In this document: one piece after another, positions 52,174 through 60,579 of the stretch | Layout of the letters: the number at the start of each line of letters is the position of its first letter | Position numbering within the stretch: position 1 is the stretch's first letter | Origin: Myxococcota bacterium | GTDB taxonomy: Bacteria; Myxococcota_C; UBA6777 | Assembly (NCBI GenBank): GCA_023150835.1 | Contig: JAKLKB010000009.1 | Span: forward strand, 17,976 to 81,975 | DNA length: 64,000 bases | Direction of reading: 5' to 3' | Made by a program: the position numbers and the translations under genes | The notes under the pieces: model-generated | Databases searched by the model: none | Told to the model about the DNA's origin: nothing | The model's input: only the letters and a program-made list of their open reading frames with translations

Positions 52174-54798
52174 ATGGCGAGCAAAGATGTCCAATCGTGG
52201 ATCGGGCATATCATCAAAGACACCTACCGAATTGACGGACCCTTGGGCGAAGGCGGACAATCGGTTGTTTATCGCGGCATCGATATCATGATGGGGATGC
52301 CCGTCGCGATCAAACACTTCAAGCGCTTCTCCAAAGGTGTCGAAAACAACTCCGAACGCTTTCTGCGCGAAGCCCAAACCCAAGCCAAACTCGTCCACCA
52401 AAACATCGTCGGTATCCGCTCCATTCACTCGGAGATCCCCGAAGACGCCACCAACGAAGACGACAAAGAGTATTTCATCGTGATGGAGTTCGTCGATGGC
52501 GGAAGTCTCGTGGACATGATCGAATCCGCAAACCGCCAAGAACCCGCAACCGAAGAAATCGGACGGATCTTTGAACAGATCCTTGATGGACTTGGTTTTG
52601 CCCATCGCAAGGGCGTTTTGCACCGCGACGTCAAACCCTCGAATATCCTTCTCACCGAAGATCGCCAAGTCAAACTCGCAGACTTTGGCCTTGCGCGTGT
52701 ATTAGAAGCCAAACGCTTGACGCAAACGGGCTTGGTCCTTGGAACTCCTGCTTACATCGCCCCCGAACAAATCGATGGCAGCGGCGATATCGATCACCGT
52801 TGCGATATCTACAGCGTCGGCGTGATGTTGTACGAAGTCTTTTGCGGCCACCCACCTTTTCAAAAGCCGGGCGAAAACCTCGCTCCCTTCGAACTGATGG
52901 GACGTCACCTCTTTATGGAACCGCCCTCGCTGATCGAGATGGGAATCCCCATCCCCCAAGACCTCGAAGACGTGATCATGAAAGGACTCGCCAAACGCGC
53001 CGACGATCGCTTCGCCGATTGCAAGCAGTTTCGCGACGCCCTCGGCCAAGCCGTACGTGGAGAACCCTCCACCATCTCGATCGTTCGCTCTGGAGCCGAC
53101 CTCGACACACTCAACGCTCCAACTTCCCTTGCATCCGACACTTCCAAAGATCGGCCTCTCGCACCCTCCTCTTCGATCGAGTCCCCAAACAGCCCGCACA
53201 CCATCCCTCGCAACCACCCCGAATCCTCAAGCAGCCACTCCGTCGCTTACGCCAATCACCCCGTTCCTTCCGCTACTTCTGCTTTTGGAAACGCCAATCA
53301 CCCCGTTCCTTCCGCTACTTCTGCTTTTGGAAACGCCAATCACCCCGTTCCTTCCGCTACTTCTGCTTTTGGAAACACCAATCAACCCCTTCATTCCGCC
53401 CCCAACGCGCTCACCGCCGCTCCCTCCGCGACCCTGCCGCAATCGGGAACCTTGCCCACGCTCACCCCCCTCCACGACCTTCCCCCTCGTCCTCCCCACC
53501 TCTCCTCGCGCTCTTCGGGGATCCTTGCCGTCTCCCCCGCCGATCTCTCGAACCTCAAACCCCGACCCGACTCTTCGCAAACCCTCAGCCCACCGTCGTT
53601 TCCCACCAAGCAGCCCGAACATGCCGAAAAAACAGTCGTCCAAATGGCCGTCGATCCATCTCATCTACGCGATGACACCGACGCTTTCACTCGACAAGAT
53701 GACGTCGACTACTCCATGCAAACTGTCATCCAAGAAGGCATCCCCTTTGCCCGTTGGGAAGAAGAAGACCGACAAGCCAAGGCCCAGCCCACCGACGATC
53801 GCAACCCCTACGATACCTTCCCCGAGGGCCTACGCGCTCCCGCTGATGCGGTCGAACGCAGCCGCGAGATGCTCTCGCGCAGCCGCTCCCGCCGCTCTTC
53901 CCAACGCGCCACCTCGATGGTTCCTTTTGCGCTGCTTTTGTTTGCCGCCATCATGCTGATCGGGATCTGGTGGTTTTTCTATGGCCGCGATCAGATCCAC
54001 GCCCCCTCCCCAAACCCAACCCAGCACTATCCAAAAAAGCTCCCCGATGTCACCATGCAATCGGTCCCTTCGGGCTTTTTCTACCAAGGCCACGATCACA
54101 CTCCGCCCCACGAACGCCCCCCCGACCACAGCCCACAACGCAAGATCCGCCTCCCTGCTTTTTGGCTTGACACCTTCGAAGTGACCGTCGCTCAATACGC
54201 CCATTGCATCAAAGCAAAATCCTGTAGCGAACCTCCCGACTTTGCTTCTCAACAAGCCATGCCCTACGCCCCTGTTGTTTCGGTCTCTTGGGGAGATGCG
54301 CGGCGCTTTTGCGCTTGGAACCAAAAACGCCTCCCCACCGAGGCCGAGTGGGAAAAAGCCGCTCGCGGCGGCATACATCCCGAAAAACCCGCCTCCAAGA
54401 TGCCGCCGCTCCCCTCCTTTAATCCCAAACAACCCTACCCTTGGGGCCTATCGGCTCCTGATTGTAGCCGCGCCCGCATCTCTGGCTGTGAACCCCCTTC
54501 TCCCCTCATGGTCGCCAAAAATTTCCGCATCTCAGGACGCAGCCCCTACGGACTCTACGATATGATCGGCAACGTCCGAGAATGGGTCGAAGACTGCTAC
54601 GTCCAACGCGCTTATGCCCCCGAACATGGCCGCCTTGTCTATACAGAGGGCTGCCAAAACCCCAACAAACGCATTGTGCGCGGTGGTTCCTTCAAAAGCT
54701 CACACTCCAAACTCACCGTCTATTCGCGTGGATGGGCTTGGAGTATCTCCGGGCAAAAAGATATCGGCTTTCGCTGCGCTTGGTCTCCCAACCCATAA
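52174..54798 (+). CDS. Ser/Thr protein kinase fused to a formylglycine-generating-enzyme (FGE-sulfatase) domain
   Basis: 874 residues. N-terminal Hanks-type kinase (~1-295): GEGGQSVVYRG loop, VAIKHF lysine, VLHRDVKPSNILL catalytic loop, LADFGLA metal-binding motif, GTPAYIAPEQ. All catalytic residues are present. A ~300-residue disordered region follows, with three exact ANHPVPSATSAFGN repeats and LxxxPDxT-type sequence. One membrane helix lies at ~588-608 (VPFALLLFAAIMLIGIWWFFYG). The C-terminal periplasmic part (~625-874) is an FGE-sulfatase fold: DTFEVTVAQYAHCI, VSVSWGDARRFCAWNQKRLPTEAEWEKAARGG, YDMIGNVREWVEDCY, RIVRGGSFKS, IGFRCAW. Such fusions occur in Myxococcota; the FGE part probably acts as a binding sensor rather than an oxidase, but this is not tested. 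Confidence 0.93.
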   Translation: MASKDVQSWIGHIIKDTYRIDGPLGEGGQSVVYRGIDIMMGMPVAIKHFKRFSKGVENNSERFLREAQTQAKLVHQNIVGIRSIHSEIPEDATNEDDKEYFIVMEFVDGGSLVDMIESANRQEPATEEIGRIFEQILDGLGFAHRKGVLHRDVKPSNILLTEDRQVKLADFGLARVLEAKRLTQTGLVLGTPAYIAPEQIDGSGDIDHRCDIYSVGVMLYEVFCGHPPFQKPGENLAPFELMGRHLFMEPPSLIEMGIPIPQDLEDVIMKGLAKRADDRFADCKQFRDALGQAVRGEPSTISIVRSGADLDTLNAPTSLASDTSKDRPLAPSSSIESPNSPHTIPRNHPESSSSHSVAYANHPVPSATSAFGNANHPVPSATSAFGNANHPVPSATSAFGNTNQPLHSAPNALTAAPSATLPQSGTLPTLTPLHDLPPRPPHLSSRSSGILAVSPADLSNLKPRPDSSQTLSPPSFPTKQPEHAEKTVVQMAVDPSHLRDDTDAFTRQDDVDYSMQTVIQEGIPFARWEEEDRQAKAQPTDDRNPYDTFPEGLRAPADAVERSREMLSRSRSRRSSQRATSMVPFALLLFAAIMLIGIWWFFYGRDQIHAPSPNPTQHYPKKLPDVTMQSVPSGFFYQGHDHTPPHERPPDHSPQRKIRLPAFWLDTFEVTVAQYAHCIKAKSCSEPPDFASQQAMPYAPVVSVSWGDARRFCAWNQKRLPTEAEWEKAARGGIHPEKPASKMPPLPSFNPKQPYPWGLSAPDCSRARISGCEPPSPLMVAKNFRISGRSPYGLYDMIGNVREWVEDCYVQRAYAPEHGRLVYTEGCQNPNKRIVRGGSFKSSHSKLTVYSRGWAWSISGQKDIGFRCAWSPNP
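53251..53376. repeat. Three-copy 42-bp tandem repeat inside the kinase-FGE gene
   Basis: Units at 53251, 53293 and 53335 are essentially identical and encode 14 residues each (ANHPVPSATSAFGN). A degenerate fourth unit (TNQPLHSAPNALTA) follows. Divisible by three, so copy-number change preserves the frame. Confidence 0.92.
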
Positions 54799-55013
54799 CC
54801 TCCAACCCCCATCCCTCCGCGATCTTACCTCCTCCCTCTCTCTCTTCGCAACGCTTCTTTCCACAATCCATATCCGATCTGATATGCCTCGATCCCCCGT
54901 CCTCCCGTGATCTCCAAACCACTCGTCTTGACAGCACCCCTGCAACCGCTATCCTACCAACCATGTCTGCCAACCCAAGGCTTTTCGCACTTCTCTCGTG
55001 TGTAGAGGGACTT

Positions 55014-55973
55014 ATGACGAATACAGAGAACGCTACCACCGCCGCCGATGAAAAATTGATCGCTCGCCTTAGTGGACGAATCCTCAACCAACGCTACCGT
55101 CTGATGGAACCCATCGCCATCGGCGGCATGGCCATCGTCTTTAAAGCACGACACGAAGAACTCGGTGACCTTTGTGCCGTCAAGATCATCCGCGAAAGCG
55201 AAGCCTCCCGCGAAAAACTACTCCAGCGCTTCCGCCGCGAAGCCCAAGTCACCCGCTACCTCGCTCAAAGCACACCCTACATCATCTCCATCTACGACTT
55301 TGGCGCAGAAGCCGATATCGGCTTCTTTTATGTCATGGAGCTGCTCAACGGCAAACCCCTCAGCGCCCTTCTCAAAGTCCCCCAAATGCCGCCACCCTAT
55401 CTCTGGAGTTGCCGCATATTCGCCAATCTCTGCGAGGCCCTCGCCGTCGTCCACCAAGCCGGCCTTGTCCACCGCGATATCAAGTCCGAAAACGTCTTCC
55501 TCCACAAAACCCCCGACAACCGCGAGATCGTCAAACTGCTCGACTTTGGACTCGTTCGCCCGATCTTCCACCAAGAAGCCGCCCTCACCACTTATGGCCG
55601 TGTCATGGGAACCCCCGAATACATGTCCCCCGAACAATGTCGCGGCCCGAGCAAAGAACAATTCGCCCAAGGCATCAATCACCTAGACGGACGCTCCGAT
55701 ATTTATTCCCTTGGCGTTCTATTTTACCAATCCCTCACAGGCACCGTACCCTTTCCGATGGCCAACCACGGCGAGAGCGGCATCACCCAAGTCATGGCCG
55801 GCCACGTCCAGCGCATCCCCACGCCCCCCGCTGAAAAACGACCTGACCTCCACATCCCACAAACGCTCTCCGATGTTGTGATGCGCGCCCTTGAGAAAAA
55901 ACCCGAAGCACGCTTCCAAACCATGCTCGGGTTTCGCAACGCTCTCCTCGCAAGTGTGGGGATGAGTCCCTAA
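55014..55973 (+). CDS. Ser/Thr protein kinase (soluble)
   Basis: 319 residues from the ATG at 55014 with GAGGGAC upstream; in-frame ATG 54963 is an alternative. Only a Hanks-type kinase domain is present: AIGGMAIVFKA glycine loop, CAVKII lysine, LVHRDIKSENVFL catalytic loop, LLDFGLV, GTPEYMSPEQ, and RSDIYSLGVLFYQSLTGTVPF. No membrane helix or sensor domain follows, so it is a minimal cytoplasmic kinase, probably recruited or activated by partners. It follows the kinase-FGE gene (215-bp gap) and precedes the Cys-rich secreted protein gene (28 bp), which could place it in an operon with the latter. Confidence 0.93.
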   Translation: MTNTENATTAADEKLIARLSGRILNQRYRLMEPIAIGGMAIVFKARHEELGDLCAVKIIRESEASREKLLQRFRREAQVTRYLAQSTPYIISIYDFGAEADIGFFYVMELLNGKPLSALLKVPQMPPPYLWSCRIFANLCEALAVVHQAGLVHRDIKSENVFLHKTPDNREIVKLLDFGLVRPIFHQEAALTTYGRVMGTPEYMSPEQCRGPSKEQFAQGINHLDGRSDIYSLGVLFYQSLTGTVPFPMANHGESGITQVMAGHVQRIPTPPAEKRPDLHIPQTLSDVVMRALEKKPEARFQTMLGFRNALLASVGMSP

Positions 55974-56001
55974 ACCCCTTCACATAAAGGAACTCGCGAC
56001 G

Positions 56002-56406
56002 ATGCAACGCATGATTCGACAACTTTGGCTCGCTTGTGTTTCGTTCCTTTTTCTTCTCTTTCCTGCGTTGTTTGCGCCGCTCGGTTCATCCCCAACGCCC
56101 GCACTATCCGCTGCCTTGATGCCATCCACCGCTTACGCAGCCCCACGCGCCCGACGCACCAAGAAAAAAACCTGCCCCAAAAAAGACCGCGTCTGCAAGC
56201 GCGTCCGACGCTGTAAACGCGTCTACTCCTGCTTCCAAAACGGCAAGCTCTCCAATTGCAGTCAAAAACAAGTCTGCGAGATCACCCGCGATTGCCCCTC
56301 CTGCCGCCCTTACACCCTCTGCAAGATCATCGAAACCTGCGAACGCCGCCGCCTTTGCCTCTGGCGTACAGAATGCCCCAAGATCCGCGTTTGTCATTGC
56401 CCCTAA
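56002..56406 (+). CDS. Small Cys-rich basic secreted protein
   Basis: 134 residues; AAAGGAAC precedes the ATG. It has a signal peptide (LWLACVSFLFLLFPALFAPLG ... PSTAYAAP, cleavage near residue 48). The mature ~85 residues are strongly basic and contain 14 cysteines in repeated CxxxxxxC and CPxC-type spacing (TCPKKDRVCKRVRRCKRVYSC ... CEITRDCPSCRPYTLCKIIETCERRRLC). An even count suggests seven disulfides or metal binding in the periplasm or outside the cell. No family recognised. Downstream come repeat-element copies D-F. Confidence 0.75.
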   Translation: MQRMIRQLWLACVSFLFLLFPALFAPLGSSPTPALSAALMPSTAYAAPRARRTKKKTCPKKDRVCKRVRRCKRVYSCFQNGKLSNCSQKQVCEITRDCPSCRPYTLCKIIETCERRRLCLWRTECPKIRVCHCP

Positions 56407-56430
56407 AGATTTCTCCCAGAAAACACATCG

Positions 56431-56497
56431 TACGAAATCCGCCCATTGTGTGATCGTAAAAATGTAGGGGCTGCCTCCTGTGCATTTGCTCCAACGA
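56431..56497. mobile_element. MITE/BIME-like element, copy D (truncated)
   Basis: Begins with the TACGAAATCCG end (56431) and GTGTGATCGTAAA, then GTAGGGGCTGCC (56464), but its distal half is lost and replaced within ~30 bp by the start of copy E. Confidence 0.65.
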
Positions 56498-56498
56498 A

Positions 56499-56611
56499 TA
56501 CGAAATCCGCCCATTGTGTGATCGTAAAACGTAGGGGCAGCCCCCTGTGGCTGCCCTATAATCGGGCGTCTACGTACTCTCCTTTGTGGATACATCACTC
56601 GGATATCGTAT
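56499..56611. mobile_element. MITE/BIME-like element, copy E
   Basis: 113 bp from TACGAAATCCG to CGGATATCGTAT. The core has GTAG (56532), hairpin GGGCAGCC...GGCTGCCC, ATCGGGCGT and CTAC (56569). Nearly identical to copy F and separated from it by 2 bp. Confidence 0.85.
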
Positions 56612-56613
56612 CA

Positions 56614-56726
56614 TACGAAATCCGCCCATTGTGTGATCGTAAAACGTAGGGGCAGCCCCCTGTGGCTGCCCTATAATCGGGCGTTTACGCGCTCTCCTTT
56701 GTGGATACATCACTCGGATATCGTAT
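56614..56726. mobile_element. MITE/BIME-like element, copy F
   Basis: 113 bp, tandem to copy E with the same ends (TACGAAATCCG, CGGATATCGTAT) and only a few substitutions in the second half. Together D-F fill most of the 431-bp gap between the Cys-rich protein gene and the sigma factor gene. Confidence 0.85.
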
Positions 56727-56837
56727 CACATCTGTCCCATCCGCCACCCCTTTTTTCTAAACGAGGTTCGCTTTTGGATGCCTTGCGTGTCATGACGAGT
56801 GGATCACCCACAACGAAAGGACGCGGAGCGCAACAAC

Positions 56838-57299
56838 GTGTCTATCGAACAAGAACATCTCAGCCGCTATCTTGAAGTCATCTACCTTCGATGCCTTCGA
56901 ATACTCCGCGATCCCGATCTTGCAAAAGACGCGATGCAGGACGTGTTTGCTTCTTTTTACGAGCGTCTCCAAAAAGAAACCATCCACAAACCACTCCATT
57001 ATCTTTATCGCTCCAGCACCAACCACTGCCTCAACTTGCTGCGCCGTCATCGTCGAATGCTGCTTTTCGAGCAGATCGCCGATCAGCCTTTTCTCGAACC
57101 CTCCGCAGATGCCGGCATCTTGGTGGACGAGATCACCCGAGAACTCGGCGAAGAAGCCATACAACTGATGATCTATCGGCACGTCGATCAAATGACCTAC
57201 GAAGAGATCGCCGAGATCTTTTCGTGCAGCGACCGCGCCATCAAAAAACGCATCGATCGGCTCCACACCAAAGCCCAAGATTACGCGAGGCTTTCATGA
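56838..57299 (+). CDS. ECF-type RNA polymerase sigma factor
   Basis: 153 residues from the GTG at 56838, with GGAG nine bases upstream; a GTG at 56799 extends it without a ribosome site. Region 2: YLEVIYLRCLRILRDPDLAKDAMQDVFASFYERL (the RDPDLAKDAMQDVF core-binding helix) and YLYRSSTNHCLNLLRR. Region 4: LGEEAIQLMIYRHVDQMTYEEIAEIFSCSDRAIKKRIDRLHTKAQ, a typical -35-binding helix-turn-helix. No region 3 and no C-terminal extension. It overlaps the anti-sigma gene by 4 bp (ATGA), and the caspase gene follows, so the three form one operon. Its target promoters are unknown; autoregulation is usual in such units. Confidence 0.92.
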   Translation: MSIEQEHLSRYLEVIYLRCLRILRDPDLAKDAMQDVFASFYERLQKETIHKPLHYLYRSSTNHCLNLLRRHRRMLLFEQIADQPFLEPSADAGILVDEITRELGEEAIQLMIYRHVDQMTYEEIAEIFSCSDRAIKKRIDRLHTKAQDYARLS

Positions 57300-58477
57300 C
57301 ACACAAACACCACCCCCCTTGCCCCTCTCCTTACCATCTGGACCGCCTTCACACAGGCGAGGCCACAGCCTCCGAACAACGGGCCTTTCGCGAGCATCTC
57401 TCCTACTGCCCCGCTTGCCAAGCCCACATCGAAAAACGCCAACAGCAGATCGCTCAACTCCACAGCATACCCCTGTTTCAAACGCTCCTTCAACAAGGAC
57501 TCGCCCTCTCCACTCCCCCTCATTCCGCGCTCTCGCGAACAAAGACCTCCCACGCCCCCCATACAAGCCCAATCCCCCACACCCTACCCGCTCACTCAGC
57601 CTCACCCACTCAGCCTTCTTCGCCCTCAAAAACACAGACCTCCACAAAACCGCCAACACAGACCTCCACAAAGACGCATACTCCGAGCTTTTGGCGATGG
57701 TCTTGGCTCAGACGGACCGCAAGCGGAACCGCCCTTGCAATGGCTGCATTCCTTCTGCTTCTTCGCTTCGATCTGACCCAGCTATCCGCCCCCATCGCAC
57801 CTCCCCAATCGATCTCCAAACAACCCTCGCAAATGCCCAAGCCTTCGCCACTATCGACCACCCCATCACAAATGCCCAAGCCTTCGCCATCCTCGACCAC
57901 CCCATCACAAATGCCCAAGCCTTCGCCATCCTCGACCACCCCATCACAAATGCCCAAGCCTTCGCCATCCTCGACCACCCCATCACAAACGCCCAAGGGA
58001 AAGCCCACAACCCCCAAAGGAAAAGCCCCGACATTCCGAATGTTGTACTTTTCCAAAGGCAGTCAACACAGCCAGTACGCTCGCAACGGGCAAGTTCTTT
58101 TTGCAGGGGACTTGATCCAGTTTACAGCGGATACACCGCACGATCTGCACGCGATGATCTTGTCCGTCAACGCACAAGGCCAAACCAACGTGGTTATCCC
58201 TTACACAGGCAGCCAAAGTCGAAAGATCCAAGCAGGCACACAACGCCTTCCGTCTCGATCCTCTTTGGAACTTGACGACGAACGGGGACTTGAGGCTTAT
58301 CTGTTCTTGACCTCGCAAACGCCCTTCGATGCACAACAAGCCAAACAGGCCGTCACGCAGGCTTTTGCACGCGCAAGCCGCGATCTGCTGCGCCTTGAGA
58401 TCCGCTCCACTCTCTTTCAAACACAGATCTTCTTGATCCAAAAACAAGCACACACCACGATGCCACCCCCACGATGA
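57296..58477 (+). CDS. Zinc-finger anti-sigma-like membrane protein with DUF4384-type domain
   Basis: 393 residues. The N-terminus is a zf-HC2 anti-sigma module (YHLDRLHTGEATASEQRAFREHLSYCPACQAHIEKRQQQ, motif HxxxCxxC), fitting a cytoplasmic clamp on the sigma factor encoded upstream. A Pro/Thr/Ser-rich linker leads to one membrane helix at ~140-160 (SGTALAMAAFLLLLRFDLTQL). Outside, four QMPKPSPSSTTPS repeats precede a C-terminal domain at ~245-345 (LFAGDLIQFTADTPHDLHAMILSVNAQGQTNVVIPYTGSQ ... LELDDERGLEAYLFLTS) resembling DUF4384, which is often found with caspase-like proteins. The whole looks like a transmembrane sensor-inhibitor. Confidence 0.87.
   Translation: MTHKHHPPCPSPYHLDRLHTGEATASEQRAFREHLSYCPACQAHIEKRQQQIAQLHSIPLFQTLLQQGLALSTPPHSALSRTKTSHAPHTSPIPHTLPAHSASPTQPSSPSKTQTSTKPPTQTSTKTHTPSFWRWSWLRRTASGTALAMAAFLLLLRFDLTQLSAPIAPPQSISKQPSQMPKPSPLSTTPSQMPKPSPSSTTPSQMPKPSPSSTTPSQMPKPSPSSTTPSQTPKGKPTTPKGKAPTFRMLYFSKGSQHSQYARNGQVLFAGDLIQFTADTPHDLHAMILSVNAQGQTNVVIPYTGSQSRKIQAGTQRLPSRSSLELDDERGLEAYLFLTSQTPFDAQQAKQAVTQAFARASRDLLRLEIRSTLFQTQIFLIQKQAHTTMPPPR
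57830..57985. repeat. Four-copy 39-bp tandem repeat inside the anti-sigma gene
   Basis: Units at 57830, 57869, 57908 and 57947 encode QMPKPSPSSTTPS four times (first copy slightly diverged), in the extracytoplasmic linker just after the membrane helix. Confidence 0.92.
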
Positions 58478-58493
58478 GGAGTACCAAAAGATC

Positions 58494-60116
58494 ATGACCA
58501 TCAAATACGCCGCATGGTGGGCCGTTTTCGTTTGCATCCTCCACTGGTTTGCCCATCACGCAGCGCACGCTGCCCCCCCTGAAACGCTCCCACCCACCGC
58601 CCAACGCTTGGCTCTGCTCGTCGGAAACCAGCTTGGATGGAAAGACGATCCCCGCCTACGCTACGTCCTTACAGGCGATCTCCGCCCTCTCGCCACACGC
58701 CTGCGCTCCCTCGGCTTTCACGTCCTCACCTTGGAAGATCAAGACGCTCCCGCCCTACGCACCGCCCTCCAACACGTCCACTCCCTCGCACAACACAACA
58801 AACAGATCGACACCTTCCTCTTTTATTATTCCGGCCACGCCGATCAACACACCCTCCACCTCGGACCCCGATCCCCCCACGCCTTCACCCACAACGAATT
58901 CTCCCGCGCTTTCGGAAGTCTCCCCATCACACGCCGCATCGCGATCTTCGATGCCTGCTATAGCGGCGAGATCATCCGAAAGTTTGGTGATCTCCACCGC
59001 TACCGCTCTTTTTTGCGCGTCGCTCGCTCCAAAGGTATCCGCCGACGCCGCATGATCGACCTCCATCCCTTGATGATGCCCCAAAAAGGCCACGAACGCG
59101 GTATCCGCATCTTGGCCTCCAGCCTCGAACTCTCTTGGGAAGTCCAACGCTACCGCGCTTCCACCTTTACGCATCATCTTTTACAAGGATTACAGGGAAA
59201 AGCCGATCTCAATCACGATGGAAAGATTACCCTCGACGAACTCTTTGACTACACCAGCCAGCAAGTCTCCCAAGAAACCGGCCAAAAACCCCAACAGTTG
59301 GTGCTTTTGGAACGCGAAGAGCCTTACGCCATCGCTCCCGCCTATCGTGCCCAATTGCACATCGGACCCGATGTGATCGGGCACCTCAAAGTCGCTGTCT
59401 CCAACTTTGTTTGGGTCCAACAAAAAAACACTCGCCACGCTTTGCGCCTCGCTGTCGTCGATGGCGAAGGCTCCGTCTTTTTAAAACGCAAGGGCCAATG
59501 CTTCCACCAAAAGATCCGCGTCCCCAAAGGCCAAGAAGTCGCGCTTAGCTCACAATGGACCTCCGTCCAATGTCAAAGCGATATCCGCCATCGCAAGGGC
59601 ATCTTGGAGCTTCCCGCCATGCCCTACCAAGAAGACACCACCGACAACGGCTTTTCTGTCGCCTTGATCGGCTCCCTTGGTGGATACAAACTCGAAGCCT
59701 TTCAACTCTTTCAAGGCGGAGCAGCCATCCATCTGCGATTTTTCGATCTGTTTGGCGCGGGTGTGTGGGTCTCCCATAGCCAGCCTCACGAACGCTCTTT
59801 TGCTTTGACACACATCCTCTTTCGCCCTGAGATCGGCCTCCATCACACGATCCTCACCTCTGACTCACGCCTGAAACTCTTCTTTGGCTTTCATGCCCTC
59901 GCAGGCGTCACCCTTCAACACAGCAGCGAGATCGCCACCCCGATCGCCGCCCTCACCCTCGGCGGTGGCGTCCACTTCGATCTCTCGTGGTGGTTCTCCC
60001 GCCACGTCGGCGCACGCATCGGCCTCCAAGGCCAACTCCGCCACACCCCCATCGTCCAAGGCAGCCCCCTCACCTTCCAAGGCGGCTTCCATCTCGCCCT
60101 TCTCTTCGGCTCCTGA
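58494..60116 (+). CDS. Secreted caspase-family (C14) peptidase with C-terminal barrel-like region
   Basis: 540 residues; ATG 58494 preceded by GAGGAG. Signal peptide AAWWAVFVCILHWFAHHAAHAAPP. Residues ~35-270 are a caspase-like domain: RLALLVGNQLGWKDDPRLRYVLTGD, catalytic His in TFLFYYSGHADQHTLHL (~115) and catalytic Cys in RIAIFDACYSGEIIRKF (~154), both present. An EF-hand-like loop DLNHDGKITLDEL follows at ~242-254. The last ~200 residues alternate Gly, aromatic and polar residues (LGGGVHFDLSWWFSRHVGARIGLQGQLRH ... FHLALLFGS) as in an outer-membrane barrel. It starts 16 bp after the anti-sigma gene. Predicted to act in the periplasm or at the outer membrane; substrate unknown. Confidence 0.9.
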   Translation: MTIKYAAWWAVFVCILHWFAHHAAHAAPPETLPPTAQRLALLVGNQLGWKDDPRLRYVLTGDLRPLATRLRSLGFHVLTLEDQDAPALRTALQHVHSLAQHNKQIDTFLFYYSGHADQHTLHLGPRSPHAFTHNEFSRAFGSLPITRRIAIFDACYSGEIIRKFGDLHRYRSFLRVARSKGIRRRRMIDLHPLMMPQKGHERGIRILASSLELSWEVQRYRASTFTHHLLQGLQGKADLNHDGKITLDELFDYTSQQVSQETGQKPQQLVLLEREEPYAIAPAYRAQLHIGPDVIGHLKVAVSNFVWVQQKNTRHALRLAVVDGEGSVFLKRKGQCFHQKIRVPKGQEVALSSQWTSVQCQSDIRHRKGILELPAMPYQEDTTDNGFSVALIGSLGGYKLEAFQLFQGGAAIHLRFFDLFGAGVWVSHSQPHERSFALTHILFRPEIGLHHTILTSDSRLKLFFGFHALAGVTLQHSSEIATPIAALTLGGGVHFDLSWWFSRHVGARIGLQGQLRHTPIVQGSPLTFQGGFHLALLFGS

Positions 60117-60579
60117 CCCCCCTCCTTTCTTTTCTCTTTCACTTCTCTCAGTTCTCTTCCACTCGTCTGGAAAATGACTTGGTTGGTTTTTTGGGGCTTT
60201 GCCCCACACCCCACAAGGGACTATCGCCCCTTGACCCCGTATTGGCGGAGTGATCAGACGTTTTTCAGACAAACATCCCTGCCGCTTGAAACAGCGCGAA
60301 CACGGGGGGGTTTGACAACCGCTTGACTCCTGTCCGCATTTGACCCTCTTCGTGCAACGTTCTATCCAGATCACGTCCAGCGTTGTCCAAAAATTCGACG
60401 CGATCTATGAGCATCCGAAAATCGTTGCCTTGCTTTTGGACGTTACCTCTTTGTGTCCGATCGCGAACGGTGCAACAGAATAAATCAAATCAAGGTGTTA
60501 TCACCAAACTCTCTTTCGGCACGCTACCTGCTCTCCGCCAAGCCGCCTCCAACAAACGACCGAATAAAGGACCAAAACA
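60117..60579. other. Intergenic region with a family 2 repeat
   Basis: 463 bp. The first half is a copy of dispersed repeat family 2 (60186-60310). The second half is AT-richer and presumably carries the promoter for the following two-gene unit; no clear -35/-10 pair and no gene seen. Confidence 0.5.
60186..60310 (+). repeat. Dispersed repeat family 2, copy 3
   Basis: GGGGCTTTGCCCCACACCCC (hairpin), then CCCCTTGACCCCGTATTGGC, then CTGCCGCTTGAAACAGCGCG followed by AACACGG. Same orientation and block order as the copy at 41257. Confidence 0.75.
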
